Source: Herbidospora mongoliensis
Lineage (GTDB): Bacteria; Actinomycetota; Actinomycetes; Streptosporangiales; Streptosporangiaceae
DNA length: 64,000 nt
Reading direction: 5' to 3'
Assembly (NCBI RefSeq): GCF_001570545.1
Contig: NZ_BBXD01000010.1
Coordinates: 248,001-312,000 of the forward strand
Under the pieces are notes generated by a model. That model made no database searches and was not told the origin of the DNA. It was given only the letters and a program-made list of their open reading frames with translations. Positions 1 to 8,569 of the stretch are shown here, piece by piece. The position numbers and the translations under genes were made by a program. Numbering within the stretch: the stretch's first letter is position 1; each line of letters opens with the position of its first letter.

Positions 1-378
1 TCGAAGCGGAACCGCCTTGGGCTGCCACTGGTCGCGCTGATGGGCGTGCCGCTGATCGGGTTCGTGCTCGAACCGGGGCCCTGGTGGGCCGGGATCCTGG
101 CGTTCCTGGCGGGCAACGGGCTCGCCTACCAGCTGGTGCTGCAGCGGCCGTTCGTCGACGCCGTGCCGGAGCACCAGCGGGGGCTGGCGTTCGGGCTGCA
201 GGGGTCGGGGATGATGACCGTCCAGGGGGTCGGCGGGGCGCTGGCCGGTGGCCTGGCCGAACTCGTCGACGTGCACCACGCGATCGCGATCTGCGGCGGG
301 CTGGTGATCGTCGCGGGCGCTTTCCTGTGGCGGCCGCTCGCCCGGCCCGCGCTCACAACGGAGCCGCCGGAACAGTGA
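1..378 (+). CDS. MFS transporter, C-terminal fragment cut by the window edge
   Basis: The reading frame is open from base 1 to a TGA at 376-378, so only the last 125 residues are present and the start lies outside the window. The visible part has three or four hydrophobic segments separated by short loops. It contains a glycine-rich helix (LQGSGMMTVQGVGGALAGG) of the kind found in the C-terminal half of major facilitator transporters, and a last helix (AICGGLVIVAGAFLW). Substrate cannot be inferred. It is followed 55 bp later by an aldehyde dehydrogenase on the same strand. Confidence 0.7.
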   Translation, partial: SKRNRLGLPLVALMGVPLIGFVLEPGPWWAGILAFLAGNGLAYQLVLQRPFVDAVPEHQRGLAFGLQGSGMMTVQGVGGALAGGLAELVDVHHAIAICGGLVIVAGAFLWRPLARPALTTEPPEQ

Positions 379-433
379 CCTGGACGCCAACTTGGAGTAG
401 AACGGGCAGATCCCCTACTCCTCGGAGGGTCAC

Positions 434-1885
434 ATGTCCTTGCTGGACCCCAAACTCTGGACCGGCCTGATCCACAGCGGCGGCTGGGTCACCTCCCAAA
501 CGGGTGACGCGGCCGTGGTCGAGCCCGCCACCGGCAGTGAAATCGGCCGGGTCGGGGTGGCCGGCGCCGCCGACGTGACGGCCGCCGTCCGCAAGGCCGC
601 CCAGGCGCAGCGGGAATGGGCCGCGACCAACTTCGAGGAGCGGGCCGCCGTGCTCCGCCGCGCGGGCGCCCTCTTCGAGCAGTACGCCGACGAGATCCAC
701 CACTGGATCATCCGGGAGACGGGCTCCGTACCGCCGAAAGCGGGCCTGGAGACCCACGTCGCCGCGCAGGAGTGCTTCGAGGCCGCGGCCCTGGCCTCCG
801 GGACGACCGGGGAGATCCTGCCGACCAACCGCAAGCGGCTCAGCATCGCCCGGCGGATCCCGGTCGGGGTGGTCGGCGTGATCGCGCCGTTCAACGTGCC
901 GCTGATCCTCGGCATCCGCTCGGTGGCCCCCGCGCTCGCGCTGGGCAACGCCGTGGTGCTCAAGCCCGACCCCAGAACCGCCGTCTCCGGCGGCGTGGTG
1001 ATCGCCCGGGTGCTGGAGGAGGCCGGGCTGCCCGAGGGGCTGCTGCACGTGCTGCCCGGCGGGCCCGACGTGGGCGAGGCGCTGGTCGCCGATCCGCTGG
1101 TGCCGGTCATCTCGTTCACCGGCTCGACCGCCGCCGGGCGCAAGGTCGGCGAGGCCTGTGGACGGCTCCTCAAGCGCGCCCACTTGGAGCTCGGCGGCAA
1201 CTCGGCGCTGGTCGTGCTCGACGACGCCGACCTCGACCTCGCCGTCTCAGCGGGGGCGTGGGGGTCGTTCCTGCACCAGGGCCAGATCTGCATGACCACA
1301 GGCCGCCACCTGGTGCACGCCTCCCTCGCCGACGAGTACGTCGAGCGCCTCGCCGCCAAGGCCGACCACCTCCCGGTGGGCGACCCCGCGACCGGGCAGG
1401 TCGCCCTGGGGCCGCTGATCTCGGCGAGCCAGCGGGACAAGGTGCATGCCCTGGTCACCGGCAGCGTCGACGCGGGGGCGCGGCTGGCGGCGGGAGGGAC
1501 GTACGAGGATCTCTTCTACCGCCCGACGGTGCTGGCCGGAGCGGGCCCCGCCTACGACAACGAGGTGTTCGGGCCGGTCGCCCCCGTCATGCCCTTCCAC
1601 TCCCTGGAGGAGGCGGTGGCCCTGGCGGGCGACACCGAATACGGCCTCTCGCTGGGCATCCTCACCCGCGACGTCATGAAGGCGATGCATCTGGCGGAGC
1701 GGATCCCCACCGGGATCGTGCACATCAACGACCAGACCGTCGACGACGAGGCGGTCGCGCCGTTCGGCGGACTGGGCGCCTCGGGCACCGGATCGCGGTT
1801 CGGCGGGGCCCGCGCGAACGCCGACGCGTTCACCCACACCCAGTGGGTGACGATGCAGGGCGACATCGCTGCTTACCCGTTCTGA
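434..1885 (+). CDS. NAD(P)-dependent aldehyde dehydrogenase, benzaldehyde/salicylaldehyde dehydrogenase-like
   Basis: This 483-residue protein has the full ALDH layout. The catalytic cysteine is C286 in GQICMTTGR, the general-base glutamate is E252 in LELGGNS, the cofactor-loop motif is FTGSTAAGR, and the C-terminal motif is PFGGLGASG. The substrate-side sequences (APFNVPLILG, KPDPRTAVSGG) resemble benzaldehyde dehydrogenases of the XylC type, which oxidise aromatic aldehydes to acids in the cytosol. The ATG is preceded by GGAGG at 423-427. It lies between two MFS genes on the same strand, so it may belong to a small aromatic-compound uptake and oxidation unit. That role is inferred; the family is clear. 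Confidence 0.85.
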   Translation: MSLLDPKLWTGLIHSGGWVTSQTGDAAVVEPATGSEIGRVGVAGAADVTAAVRKAAQAQREWAATNFEERAAVLRRAGALFEQYADEIHHWIIRETGSVPPKAGLETHVAAQECFEAAALASGTTGEILPTNRKRLSIARRIPVGVVGVIAPFNVPLILGIRSVAPALALGNAVVLKPDPRTAVSGGVVIARVLEEAGLPEGLLHVLPGGPDVGEALVADPLVPVISFTGSTAAGRKVGEACGRLLKRAHLELGGNSALVVLDDADLDLAVSAGAWGSFLHQGQICMTTGRHLVHASLADEYVERLAAKADHLPVGDPATGQVALGPLISASQRDKVHALVTGSVDAGARLAAGGTYEDLFYRPTVLAGAGPAYDNEVFGPVAPVMPFHSLEEAVALAGDTEYGLSLGILTRDVMKAMHLAERIPTGIVHINDQTVDDEAVAPFGGLGASGTGSRFGGARANADAFTHTQWVTMQGDIAAYPF

Positions 1886-1908
1886 CCCATGTTGTAGGTT
1901 CGCGGGTC

Positions 1909-3069
1909 ATGAGAAAGAACGGCTGGTTGTTGCTGGTCGCCGGGTTCGTCCTGGCGGCACTCAACCTGCGACCGGCGCTTGCCGGAGTCTCGCCACTCCT
2001 GGGCGAGATCATGTCCGACCTGTCCCTCACCCCCGCCGCGGCCGGGGCCATCACCACAGTCATGTTGTTGTGCCTCGGCCTGCTGGGCCCGCTCGGGCCC
2101 GTCCTGTCATCGCGGCTCGGTCTCGACCGGACCCTGATGGCGGGCATGCTGCTGCTCATCCTCGGTGTCGTGATCCGCAGCTCCGGTGGCGTTTTCACGC
2201 TCTATCTGGGCGCGGCGATGGCCGGCACCGCCATCGCGTTCATGAACGTGATCATGCCCGGCCTGGTCAAGCAGCACTTCCCCGACCGCATCGGCCTGTT
2301 CACCGGCCTCTACGTCACCAGTCTGGTCAGCGGCGCCGCCCTCGGCTCGGCCGTGATGGTGCCGCTGGCCCACGAGATGGGCTGGCGCTGGGCCGCCGCC
2401 ACGACGGCGGTCTTCGCCCTGATCTCCGCGGTCGTCTGGCTGCCGCAGGTGCTCAAGCCCCCGACCCCGCCCGCGCCGCAGGCGCCCCGGCCGTTCCGCG
2501 CCCTGATGAGACGCCGGGTGACCTGGTACGTCGCCACCTACATGGGCGTCCAGTCGATGAGCTTCTACATCATGCTGGCGTGGCTGCCCACGATCTTCAC
2601 CGACGCCGGCCTGAGCGCCGACGACGCCGGATACCTGCTGGGCCTCACCAACCTGGCCCAGATCGCCGCCACCCTGACCGTGCCGATTCACGCGGGGAAG
2701 GCGAAATCCCAGGTTCCGCACGTCGTGGGCGCCGCTTTGATCACCATCGTCGGATACGTCGGCGTGCTGTTCTGGCCGACCACCGTCCCGTGGCTCTGGA
2801 TGATCGTGCTGGGTGTGGGCCAGGGTGCCTCCATCGCCCTCGCCCTGCTGATCATCACGCTGCGCGCGCCCGACCCCCGCTCGGTCACCGCCCTGTCGGC
2901 GGTCGCGCAGTCGACCGGCTACACCCTGGCCGCCATCGGCCCGGTCGTGATCGGCGCGATCTACCAGGTCAGCGGGAACTGGACGGTTCCCCTGACCGTG
3001 GGCCTCGGGGTCTGCGGTGTGCAATTGGTGTTGGGTTATCTCGCCGCACGTCAACCGCAGGGCACCTGA
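1909..3069 (+). CDS. MFS transporter, CynX/NimT family
   Basis: The protein has 386 residues and about 12 hydrophobic helices. Its first helix ends in LNLRPALAGVSPLLGEI, a hallmark of the CynX/NimT (cyanate/2-nitroimidazole) branch of the major facilitator superfamily. The loop after helix 2 carries the basic MFS-type signature around SSRLGLDR. I chose the ATG at 1909, 23 bp after the aldehyde dehydrogenase stop, because the long upstream extension of this frame only shadows that gene. Members of this branch move small organic anions, and the substrate here is unknown. Its position suggests co-transcription with the dehydrogenase. Confidence 0.8.
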   Translation: MRKNGWLLLVAGFVLAALNLRPALAGVSPLLGEIMSDLSLTPAAAGAITTVMLLCLGLLGPLGPVLSSRLGLDRTLMAGMLLLILGVVIRSSGGVFTLYLGAAMAGTAIAFMNVIMPGLVKQHFPDRIGLFTGLYVTSLVSGAALGSAVMVPLAHEMGWRWAAATTAVFALISAVVWLPQVLKPPTPPAPQAPRPFRALMRRRVTWYVATYMGVQSMSFYIMLAWLPTIFTDAGLSADDAGYLLGLTNLAQIAATLTVPIHAGKAKSQVPHVVGAALITIVGYVGVLFWPTTVPWLWMIVLGVGQGASIALALLIITLRAPDPRSVTALSAVAQSTGYTLAAIGPVVIGAIYQVSGNWTVPLTVGLGVCGVQLVLGYLAARQPQGT

Positions 3070-3099
3070 TCTTCATCTGACCCCCCTACCGTCCGGCCC

Positions 3100-4182
3100 A
3101 TGAGTCTCACGCGCAGAGGCGCGATCACCGTGCTCGCGGCCGGAACGGCCGCCGGCGCCCTGATGGGCACCACCCCCGCACTCGCCAAGAAGCGTTTCGG
3201 TGACGTCACCGTCATCGGCCACCGGGGCGCCAGCGCCGTCCGTCCTGAGCACACCCTGCTCTCCTACGAGGCGGCCATCGCCCTGGGGGCCGACTACATC
3301 GAGCCCGACCTGGTCTCCACCAAGGACGGCGTGCTCGTCGCCCGGCACGAGAACGAGATCGGCGGCACCACCGACGTCTCGGCCAAGGCGGAGTTCGCCA
3401 GCCGCCGGGTCACCAAGATCATCGACGGCCGGCCCATCACCGGCTGGTTCACCGAGGACTTCACCCTCGCCGAGCTGAAGACGCTGCGGGCCACCGAGCG
3501 CATCCCGGACCTGCGGCCCGGCAACGCCGCCTTCAACGGCCTGGCCGAGATCCCCACCCTTGAAGAGGTGATCCAGCTCGCGCAGCGCCACGAGGTCGGC
3601 ATCTACCCGGAGACGAAGCACCCCACGTACTTCGACTCCATCGGCCTCTCGCTGGAGGAGCCCCTCCTCGCGCTGCTCGACCGGTACGGCTGGCGCCGCT
3701 CCGGCGACCCGGTCATCATCCAGTCGTTCGAGGTCGGCAACCTGAAGGCGCTGCGCCCGAAGACCAAGCTCAAGCTGGCCCAGCTCATCGACGCCGCCGG
3801 CAAGCCGTTCGACACCGCCACCCTCACCTACGACCAGATGGTCACCCGTGAGGGCCTGCGCGAGATCCGCACCTACGCCAACGGCATCGGCGTCAACACC
3901 CGCCGGATCCTCCCCGTCGGTCCGGACAACCGCACCCTGCCGCCGACCACGCTGGTGCGCGACGCCCACCGCGAGGACCTGATCGTCCACGCGTGGACGC
4001 TGCGCAACGAGAACTCCCAGCTCCCGGCCGACTACCAGTTCGGCAACCCGGCCAGCCCGGTGTTCCCGCGCGCGGTCGGCAACGTGATGGGCTTCGCGGC
4101 GGCGCTGTTCGAGCAGGAGATCGACGGCATCTTCGCCGACGACCCCTCGATGCCGCGCGCGGTGCTCAGCACCGAGCGCTAG
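3100..4182 (+). CDS. Secreted glycerophosphodiester phosphodiesterase (GDPD family)
   Basis: The 360-residue protein starts with a twin-arginine-like signal peptide (TRRGAITVLAAG, cleavage probably after ALA near residue 29), so it should act outside the membrane. The GDPD TIM-barrel motifs are present: H41-R-G-A-S, the metal-binding E68-x-D70 in YIEPD, and the second catalytic H83 in ARHENE. The family hydrolyses glycerophosphodiesters to glycerol-3-phosphate and an alcohol for phosphate and glycerol scavenging. Length and motif spacing fit the GlpQ-type enzymes. The gene ends 9 bp from the convergent cysteine dioxygenase gene, with no obvious terminator between them. Confidence 0.88.
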   Translation: MSLTRRGAITVLAAGTAAGALMGTTPALAKKRFGDVTVIGHRGASAVRPEHTLLSYEAAIALGADYIEPDLVSTKDGVLVARHENEIGGTTDVSAKAEFASRRVTKIIDGRPITGWFTEDFTLAELKTLRATERIPDLRPGNAAFNGLAEIPTLEEVIQLAQRHEVGIYPETKHPTYFDSIGLSLEEPLLALLDRYGWRRSGDPVIIQSFEVGNLKALRPKTKLKLAQLIDAAGKPFDTATLTYDQMVTREGLREIRTYANGIGVNTRRILPVGPDNRTLPPTTLVRDAHREDLIVHAWTLRNENSQLPADYQFGNPASPVFPRAVGNVMGFAAALFEQEIDGIFADDPSMPRAVLSTER

Positions 4183-4191
4183 GCAGGCCGA

Positions 4192-4737
4192 TCAGGCCGG
4201 GTCGATGGGCCTCAGCTCGTCGGCGTAGCTCACCGACTGGCGGCGCATCATGCCGTCGTCGCTGATCGAATACTGACCGAGCCGCCACAGGGGCGGGGAG
4301 TAGGCGTGGATCGACACGCTGCCGTGCTCCGCCCCTGTGAGGCGGTGGATGTGGTCGGGCCCGAAGCTGAACGAGGTGCCGGCGCTGACGCTCGTCTCGA
4401 GGTGTTCGCCGCCGATGCGCGGGTTGGCCTCCACCAGCGTGCCCCTGACCACGTTGACCGCGCCCGACGAGACGTCGTGGTCGTGCCAGCCCGTGTCGTC
4501 TTCCGGTCGCCAGCACAGCAGCCAGACGTCGACGTAGGAGTCGCGGTAGAGCGAGGCGTAGTGGCGGCCGCCGTCCTCGGAGCCCTCGAACGACAGGTGC
4601 TCCTCCCACAGGCCGGGCTTGGTCGCCAGGTCGTCGACCAGTTCGCGCAGCTCACGCCGGTCGAGCGACCGTGGTGGCAGCGTCTCGAAAGGGGCCGTTG
4701 GACAGGTGGCGGGCACCGGAAGGGTGGGCGTGCTCAT
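4192..4737 (-). CDS. Cysteine dioxygenase-like cupin protein
   Basis: This 181-residue protein matches the CDO type I family. It has a cupin core with the iron-binding pair H85-x-H87 in WHDHDVSSGAVNV, a third histidine in GPDHIHRL (129 or 131), and the downstream segment HAYSPPL. Such enzymes oxidise cysteine, or related thiols such as 3-mercaptopropionate, to sulfinic acids in the cytosol. Its ATG overlaps the stop of the upstream amidohydrolase by four bases (ATGA), so the two are translationally coupled. The operon is divergent from a LacI regulator with two operator-like palindromes between them. The actual thiol substrate is not evident. Confidence 0.8.
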   Translation of the reverse strand: MSTPTLPVPATCPTAPFETLPPRSLDRRELRELVDDLATKPGLWEEHLSFEGSEDGGRHYASLYRDSYVDVWLLCWRPEDDTGWHDHDVSSGAVNVVRGTLVEANPRIGGEHLETSVSAGTSFSFGPDHIHRLTGAEHGSVSIHAYSPPLWRLGQYSISDDGMMRRQSVSYADELRPIDPA

Positions 4738-5618
4738 GAGGACGGCTCCTTTCGTGTCAGCAATCTGGTCGGGTTCGCCACGGTGATGGCGTGCTGGGCC
4801 GCGTCCCCGAAATCGAGGGCCGGGGCTTCGGCGTAAGGGCGGTCGGATCCGTTCACGACCACGTCGATGCCGAGTTCGCGGACGATCGAGTCGACGGCAC
4901 GGCGGCCGTAGGACGAGGTCTCCACGAACAGGCCGGGATCGACGAGGCCGCGGCCCTGCCCGCCGCGGCTGATCTGGCGCTCCGAGTGCAGCGGGGCGAG
5001 GCCCGCCAGCAGCGCGAAACAGACTTTGAGCCGGGGATGCCGAGGCCGCCCGAACGCCTGGAAGGCGTACCAGGCGGCGTGCATCTGCTGGACATAGGGC
5101 ACGACGGCGGGCCACCAGCCCGGAGTGCCGGGCGCGCTGGCCGGTCCGGGGTGGATGAAGAGCGGCCGGTCGTCGAGGGCGCCGAGCAGCGGGGCCACCT
5201 TCTCAAGACCCTCTTGGTCCTGTACGGCTGTCGCCGGGAGCTGCAGCCCCACCGCGCCCGCGTTCAGGGCTTCTTCGAGCTTCGGCACAGAGATGTCGGT
5301 CACCGGCGCCGACGCCCAGAAACCGAAGGGCTCCGGCAGCTCGGCCGCACCCTCGTGGAAGGCGTCGATCAGCGGCCACGCCTCATCGGGCGGGAGGTGC
5401 TCGATGCCGAGCGGGCTCGACAGCGAGATGAGCGCGAGATCGAGTTCCTTGTTCAGCTTCGCCCGCGCGGCTGGATCGTGATCGGCCGGGTTCACTTCGT
5501 ACACCGGTTCGCCGTCGAGCAGCAGGGTCCAGCCGTCGAGGCGGGGATTGGTGGCCCTCGAACGCAGGGCGTGGAGGAAAGGCGCAGGCCAGAGGTGCTG
5601 GTGCACGTCGACAGCCAT
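4734..5618 (-). CDS. Amidohydrolase-family (metal-dependent TIM-barrel) hydrolase
   Basis: This 294-residue protein resembles the Amidohydro_2 family. It has an N-terminal VDVHQHLWP motif with the H-x-H metal pair, a mid-barrel FIHPGP histidine, and a late aspartate in VNGSDRPYAEAP. I prefer the ATG at 5618 over the in-frame ATG 33 bp upstream because GGAGGAGG precedes it at good spacing and the upstream one has no ribosome-binding site. Family members hydrolyse or decarboxylate small aromatic or carboxylic substrates. It is the first gene of a two-gene operon with the cysteine dioxygenase and probably answers to the adjacent LacI repressor. The substrate is unknown. Confidence 0.7.
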   Translation of the reverse strand: MAVDVHQHLWPAPFLHALRSRATNPRLDGWTLLLDGEPVYEVNPADHDPAARAKLNKELDLALISLSSPLGIEHLPPDEAWPLIDAFHEGAAELPEPFGFWASAPVTDISVPKLEEALNAGAVGLQLPATAVQDQEGLEKVAPLLGALDDRPLFIHPGPASAPGTPGWWPAVVPYVQQMHAAWYAFQAFGRPRHPRLKVCFALLAGLAPLHSERQISRGGQGRGLVDPGLFVETSSYGRRAVDSIVRELGIDVVVNGSDRPYAEAPALDFGDAAQHAITVANPTRLLTRKEPSS

Positions 5619-5678
5619 CTCCGCCTCCTCCAACCCGAATTCCCTACTCATAATACAGGTATATCGATCTGAGGCTAG

Positions 5679-5692
5679 TGAACCGCTTCACT
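5679..5692. promoter_or_regulatory. LacI-type operator, copy 1
   Basis: GTGAACCGCTTCAC is an inverted repeat (GTGAA/TTCAC arms) with the central CG typical of LacI-family operators. It lies in the intergenic region between the minus-strand amidohydrolase operon and the plus-strand LacI gene. A second copy sits 26 bp downstream. Confidence 0.65.
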
Positions 5693-5704
5693 GATTCGCT
5701 TCAG

Positions 5705-5718
5705 TGAACCGTTTCACC
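5705..5718. promoter_or_regulatory. LacI-type operator, copy 2
   Basis: GTGAACCGTTTCAC differs from copy 1 by one base and has the same GTGAA/TTCAC arms. The centre-to-centre distance of 26 bp, and the position 27 bp before the LacI start codon, suggest paired binding that represses both divergent promoters, including the regulator's own. Confidence 0.65.
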
Positions 5719-5744
5719 CCATATGTGTCAAGTAGTCTGGGCCG

Positions 5745-6725
5745 ATGCCCCAACGGAAGCGAGCGACGATCCGTGAGGTGGCCCAGGCGACCGGGCTGTC
5801 CACCGCCGCCGTCAGCTACGCGCTGCGGGGTCTCCAGGTCTCCGAGGAGACCATGCACCGGGTCCGCCGCGCCGCGGCCGAACTCGGCTACGAGGCCGAT
5901 CCCAACGCGCGGGCGCTGGCGAGCGGGCGTACCGGAATGATCGGTGTGCTCTGCGGTTCACTCGAGGACCTCTGGCAGCAGTCGCTGGCCGTGGGCATCG
6001 GCCGGTCCCTCCGCGAGAAGGACCACTACGGCCTCATCCTCGACGCCGCCGGCGATCCCGACCGGGAACGCACGCTGGCCCGGCAGCTCCGGGGGGTCGA
6101 CGGGCTGATCGTGCAGCCGGTCGACCCGGCCGCGCCGTTCTGGGCGGAAATCGCCGAAAACGTCCCGCTGGTGACCATCGGTGACGCGCTGAAGGGGACC
6201 CGCACCGCCGCTGAGGTGGTCTTCGACAACCAGCGCGGGGTGACGCTGGCGCTGGAGTACCTCGCCGGACGCGGCCACCGGAGGGTCGCGGTGCTGACCT
6301 CGACCCTGGCCGAGACGCCCGACCGGCCCGCCGACCGGCTCGTCGCGGCCGAAGCCGCCCGGCTGGGGCTCGAGGTGACCGTGCAGAACTGCCCGCAGGG
6401 CCTGGGCCCGGCGGCGGAGACCGCCCGCGCGGTGCTCAGGTCACGGCCGAGCGCGGTGTTCTGCTTCTCCGACTCGATCGCCTACGGGGTGCTGAAGGCC
6501 GCCGGCGACCTGGGGCTGTCGGTGCCCGGCGACGTCTCGGTCATGGGGTACGACGACTATCCGATGTCGGAGCTGCTCGGCCTGACCACGGTGAGCTGGG
6601 ATCTCGACGGGATCGTCCGGTCGGCGGTCCGGCTGGTGCTCGGCGCGGCCGACGGAACCCTGCGCCGCCGCCGGGTGGTGCAGGCGCCGACGCTGCGCGA
6701 ACGCGGATCAGTCGGCCGACGCTGA
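5745..6725 (+). CDS. LacI/GalR-family transcriptional regulator
   Basis: The 326-residue protein has the family arrangement. An N-terminal helix-turn-helix with hinge (IREVAQATGLSTAAVSYALR, then YEADPNARALASGR) is followed by a periplasmic-binding-protein-like sensor domain ending in PTLRERGSVG. The sensor domain carries GYDDYPMSELL, the usual region before the last strand. It should bind the two GTGAAC-type palindromes just upstream and control itself and the divergent amidohydrolase/cysteine dioxygenase operon in response to a small molecule. The effector is unknown but is probably the substrate of that operon. Confidence 0.87.
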   Translation: MPQRKRATIREVAQATGLSTAAVSYALRGLQVSEETMHRVRRAAAELGYEADPNARALASGRTGMIGVLCGSLEDLWQQSLAVGIGRSLREKDHYGLILDAAGDPDRERTLARQLRGVDGLIVQPVDPAAPFWAEIAENVPLVTIGDALKGTRTAAEVVFDNQRGVTLALEYLAGRGHRRVAVLTSTLAETPDRPADRLVAAEAARLGLEVTVQNCPQGLGPAAETARAVLRSRPSAVFCFSDSIAYGVLKAAGDLGLSVPGDVSVMGYDDYPMSELLGLTTVSWDLDGIVRSAVRLVLGAADGTLRRRRVVQAPTLRERGSVGRR

Positions 6726-6764
6726 GCGGCCGCTTCCGCGGAGGTCGCCCTGTCGAAACGCCGG

Positions 6765-8090
6765 TCAGTCGGCCAGCGCCGACCTGGCCGCCTCGATGTC
6801 GGCCTCCAGCGACCGGTCCTTCGGTTCCTCGCCGTTGCGCATCGCCAGCGCCCGGTCGGCGGCGACCAGCTCACAGGCCAGGATGATCTCGTAGGGCTCC
6901 CGCGCCGCCAGGCACGCCCGCGCGGCCTGGGTGCCGAAGCCCGCGTGATCCTCCACGCTGCGCGACAGCACCGCGCCGCCCAGTGTGACCGGTGCGGCCA
7001 GTTGCCTGAGCGAGGCGAGGGCGTCGTGGGCGACGTATTCCAGGATCAACGCGCCCGATCCTCCCGGTGACCCGGCGAGGAAGGGGAGCAGGCCGGAGTA
7101 GGCGGGTTCCATCAGCGTGGCCAGCCGGGCCGTGGACAGCGAGGCGGTCTGCACGAGCGCGGCCCTGAGGGCGTCGAGGGCCAGGGCGACCGGCGCGGTG
7201 TGGAAGTTGCCGTTGTGCCAGGCTGCCTCGCCCGCGATCAGCGGGTTCTCGGCCGCCGAGTTGATGTCGATGGTGACCGCCCGCCTGGCCACGTCGAGCG
7301 CGTCGAAGGCCGCGCCGTGGACCTGCGGCAACGCCCGGTAGCCATAGGGATCCTGGATGCGCCCGGCGGGGGAGTGGTCGTCGAGCAGAGAGCTCAGCGC
7401 GGCGGCGACCCTGGCCTGGCCGGGGTGGCGGCGGGCGCGCTGGACCTCGTACGCGAGAGGTTCGACCGACGCCCCGGCGGCGCGCCAGGTGCGGGCGGCG
7501 ACCCGCACCGACGCCTCCAGCAGCCGGGCCAGATCGGCGCAGGCCAGCGCGGCGTCGGCCAGGGTCAGCGCGTTGGAGCTGATGAACGGCAGGGCGTCGG
7601 CGGAGGACAGCGGGAAGAGCGGACCGTTCCAGGGCACCTCGCCGAGCAGGCAGAGCGCCGTGGTGGACAGGGCGGTCAGGTCGCCGGTGCCGATCGCGCC
7701 GTAGCGCCTGATCGGCGGGGTCGCCCCGGTGTTGATCGCCTCGGCCAGCGTGTTCAGCACGGCCGGATCGATGCCGGAACCGCCCCGGAGGAGCTGGTTG
7801 AGGCGGACCGTGAGCATCGCGGTCGCGCAGGCCGGGTCGACGAGCGGGCCCGCCCCGCCGGCGTGGCTGCGCAGCAGGTCGAGGCCCGGTTCGTGGACCT
7901 CGACGTCTTTGTTCGCGCCCACTCCGGTGGTGCGGCCGTAGACCGGGCCGGTCTGCGCGCGGGCGGCCGCGAAGGCCTCCTCGGCCTGCTTGAGGGAACC
8001 GAGGACGACCTTCGCCGCGCCGTGGGCGACGGCCCTGACCTGATCGCAGGTCAGGGTCGAGCCATCGAGGAGAACGGTCTTAGTCGTCAA
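6765..8090 (-). CDS. HAL/PAL-family aromatic amino acid ammonia-lyase-like protein with atypical MIO triad
   Basis: The 441-residue protein has the histidine/phenylalanine ammonia-lyase fold signature. Catalytic Tyr is Y51 in VYGRTTGVG, followed by the lid region and later NPLIAGEAAWHNGNFH and LEYVAHDAL. The strongly conserved Ala-Ser-Gly that cyclises to the MIO cofactor reads Gly134-Thr135-Gly136 (GAIGTGDLTAL). Normal members of this family deaminate His, Phe or Tyr. With Thr in place of Ser, MIO formation is uncertain. It is somewhat shorter than HutH (about 500 residues). The start is TTG at 8090, overlapping the upstream holin-like gene by 11 bp; no better start is evident. Confidence 0.75.
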   Translation of the reverse strand: MTTKTVLLDGSTLTCDQVRAVAHGAAKVVLGSLKQAEEAFAAARAQTGPVYGRTTGVGANKDVEVHEPGLDLLRSHAGGAGPLVDPACATAMLTVRLNQLLRGGSGIDPAVLNTLAEAINTGATPPIRRYGAIGTGDLTALSTTALCLLGEVPWNGPLFPLSSADALPFISSNALTLADAALACADLARLLEASVRVAARTWRAAGASVEPLAYEVQRARRHPGQARVAAALSSLLDDHSPAGRIQDPYGYRALPQVHGAAFDALDVARRAVTIDINSAAENPLIAGEAAWHNGNFHTAPVALALDALRAALVQTASLSTARLATLMEPAYSGLLPFLAGSPGGSGALILEYVAHDALASLRQLAAPVTLGGAVLSRSVEDHAGFGTQAARACLAAREPYEIILACELVAADRALAMRNGEEPKDRSLEADIEAARSALAD

Positions 8091-8454
8091 TTCCGAAGAT
8101 CAGGTCGAGCAGCCAGGAGATGACGCCGATGATGAGCGCCCCCCAGAAGGCCGCCCAGAAGCCGACGACCTCGAACGGGAGGGTGAGCTGTTCGGCGATC
8201 CAGCTCGTGAGCAGGAGCAGGCCGGCGTTCACGACCAGCGCGAACAGGCCCAGGGTCAGGACATAGAAGGCGCAGCCGATCGTTTTGATGATCGGCTTCA
8301 GGAGGGCGTTGATCACCCCGAAGATCAGCGCGACCGCGAGCAGCGTGCCGATCTCTTTGGCGGTCGAATCGCCGCCGATCGTGATGCCGTCGACGACACG
8401 TGTGGACACCCACAGTGCCGCCGCGATCACGATGATCTTGACGATGACTTTCAC
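8080..8454 (-). CDS. Holin-like small membrane protein (phage holin family 4 / YvlD type)
   Basis: This 124-residue protein has four hydrophobic segments (about residues 3-20, 38-60, 65-90 and 98-120) separated by very short loops, and the motif GVINALLKPIIKTI. This is the pattern of the PF04020 family, found in most actinobacterial chromosomes outside prophages. It is probably an integral cytoplasmic-membrane protein of unknown role. No endolysin or other phage gene is nearby, so the 'holin' name should not be taken as evidence of a prophage. It overlaps the downstream lyase gene by 11 bp. Confidence 0.75.
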   Translation of the reverse strand: MKVIVKIIVIAAALWVSTRVVDGITIGGDSTAKEIGTLLAVALIFGVINALLKPIIKTIGCAFYVLTLGLFALVVNAGLLLLTSWIAEQLTLPFEVVGFWAAFWGALIIGVISWLLDLIFGIDD

Positions 8455-8569
8455 GATGGTGATCCTCGCATGTCGAGGCGTTCTGAGCGAAGGTCGCGTG
8501 ACTCTGACCCGTTGTTGGGCATAGGTGGTGATCGTCCCGGGAAATCACCGCTTGGGGGTGGGCCAGATC

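Noticed and set aside
5704-5940. Open frame starting in the LacI operator region
   Set aside because: It overlaps the LacI coding sequence in another frame and has no domain or ribosome-binding site.
8080-8454. Phage lysis cassette suggested by the holin-like protein
   Set aside because: No endolysin or phage structural gene is present, and the family is common in ordinary actinobacterial chromosomes.
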